Shown: one piece after another, positions 62,715 through 64,000 of the stretch | Layout: the number at the start of each line of letters is the position of its first letter | Numbering within the stretch: position 1 is the stretch's first letter | Assembly: GCA_037179385.1 (NCBI GenBank) | Contig: CM074187.1 | Span: forward strand, 8,867,450-8,931,449 | From: Holothuria scabra | Taxonomy: Eukaryota > Echinodermata > Holothuroidea > Aspidochirotida > Holothuriidae | Direction: 5' to 3' | Length of the DNA: 64,000 nt | Position numbers and translations under genes: made by a program | Notes under the pieces: generated by a model | Database searches by the model: none | What the model was told of the DNA's origin: nothing | Seen by the model: the letters and a program-made list of their open reading frames with translations, nothing else

Positions 62715-63365
62715 GTTTTCAGCTAACAAGTTATCCCTTAATGTAAAAAAGACAAAATTTTAATGGTATTTACTCAGGCAAAACACAGTAATAGATGCAA
62801 TGTAAATGATATCAAAATATTTATGAATGGTGAATTACTTCAAAAAGTTGAAAGCACTGATTTTCTAGGAGTCTTAATTGATGATGGTTTAACTTGAAAA
62901 TTACCTATTGATTCTGTAAGTATTAAACTTGCTAAATGTACAGGTATCATGTCGAAACTCAAGCACTACGTTCCAAAAAATATCCTTCGTTCTCTTTATC
63001 TCACTCTATTCCTGCCTCACCTTTCTTACTGCCTTTCAGTCTAGGCTGGGACAAGTAAGTAGCACCTGAATAAACTCATTACACTTCAAAAAAGGGCAAT
63101 CTGACATGTCTGCTCTGTAGACCCACTTGAACATACCAGTAAATTGTTTTCTTCCCTCAAATTGTTGAAGTTTACTGACTTAGTCCACATCAAAGAAGCT
63201 CTCCTTGCTTATCATATTGTACATAATCTCGCTCCGCCGTATTTTCAACAAATCTTCTCATTTAACTATGATACACACGACCATAACACGAGGCAGTCTC
63301 CATACATTTGCATACCTTGTTATAACTGTAGATTTCTTCAATCAGATAAAAGCAAACTGCTTTTA
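62715..63365 (+). pseudogene. Non-LTR retrotransposon fragment (reverse transcriptase C-terminal part), broken
   Basis: Plus-strand motifs in order: NKLSLNVKKTKF, STDFLGVLIDDGLT, SKLKHYVPKNILRSLY, FLPHLSYC, LLKFTDLVHIKEALLAY, HNLAPPYF and HDHNTRQS. This is the thumb/C-terminal region of Jockey/CR1-like LINE reverse transcriptases. Stops and frame changes interrupt it, and the catalytic palm is not included. Confidence 0.85.
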
Positions 63366-63570
63366 TAATTAATTGTGAAAGAAAAATGAATGTTCATTGG
63401 ACAACCAATTTCTTACTTTTGGTTGTCCGTGTAAAACTGTAGTTGTTCCGGACAATTGGACAACCATGAAAATCAAGCACTGGTGTAAGATGTCCTCTGC
63501 TGGTAGGGTTGCAACTGTGTTATTAGTTTCCCACACATTAAATACTGTAGGTATAAATGGTACACAAACG

Positions 63571-63775
63571 CTTGAATTTTGAGGTGAGTGTGATCGCACA
63601 CCACCACTCTCCTTAAATCACTGTGAGGAGTGTGACTTTTTGCCCACCTGTTTATTAAGATAGGAGCTCATGTAAACCTATCAAAGTTTGATAAAAGAGC
63701 AAGCATACCACACTCCTTACTTTTCTCAGTAGTGTGATTTTTAGCTCACCTGAAAAATCTAAAACTCAAGGCCTG
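63571..63775 (+). mobile_element. CAGGCCTTGA-family element, copy 4 (left end lost)
   Basis: Starts at CTTGAATTTTGAGGTGAGTG and ends AAAACTCAAGGCCTG, with GTGAGGAGTGTGACTTTTTG and CATACCACACTCCTTAC inside. Confidence 0.7.
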
Positions 63776-64000
63776 CAAAGGGTGACAGGAGGTAGGTGAG
63801 GACAAAAAGAGACCTGATTTTGAACACAGAAAATGAAAACAACTGAAAAAATTTGACTTCCTTCTATTAATTTTACATTCACAAGTTTCTTCAAAACATG
63901 TGACACAAATTTGCATTCATTTTCAAATGAAAGTTCTTAATTTTATTTGAAGATGTCTCCCCCGTCATTAGAGTATTTTTGTTTGATCATGTTTGATGCT

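Overview
This is a nuclear window from an animal genome. It has one recognisable protein-coding gene, large introns, and many short interspersed repeats and relics of transposable elements. Nothing looks bacterial, organellar or phage-like: the open frames are short and unrelated to one another, and coding sequence is found only as short exons bounded by GT-AG splice sites. The gene is a single TGF-beta/activin-class Smad (Smad2/3), present in one copy in most invertebrates. Together with the many TAGGCCTA-type words and the repeat content, this suggests a marine invertebrate deuterostome, perhaps an echinoderm. That placement is an inference, not something the sequence proves.

Layout. Positions 1 to about 12,700 are gene-free, keep normal CpG frequency, and hold transposon-derived inverted-repeat elements, minisatellites and C/G homopolymer tracts. 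At about 12,700-12,800 the base composition changes: the rest of the window is AT-rich, TpG/CpA-rich and CpG-poor, as expected of a methylated invertebrate gene body. Seven minus-strand Smad2/3 exons lie between 49,646 and 23,338. They encode, in order, the second half of the MH1 DNA-binding domain, a linker with the PPGY motif and SP sites, and a complete MH2 domain ending in the phosphorylation tail CTSMS. All splice junctions keep the reading frame. The exon with the start codon and the first half of MH1 is not visible and probably lies beyond position 64,000. The 10 kb after the stop codon (23,337 down to about 12,770) may be a long 3' UTR, possibly with a spliced intron.

The introns and flanks hold at least 13 copies or fragments of a tRNA-derived SINE, two broken non-LTR retrotransposon fragments, a 2.26 kb hAT-type transposon with terminal inverted repeats and a perfect 8-bp target duplication, several MITE families, a roughly 145-bp tandem repeat carrying direct-repeat AGGTCA half-sites, and smaller minisatellites. 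A patch at 21,580-21,980 stands out by keeping many CpGs and carrying a perfect hairpin.

I found no CRISPR array, rRNA gene, functional tRNA gene, operon or complete second gene. I did not find a convincing new biological system. The most useful observations are lineage-specific changes in Smad2/3, the CpG boundary, and several probably uncatalogued repeat families.
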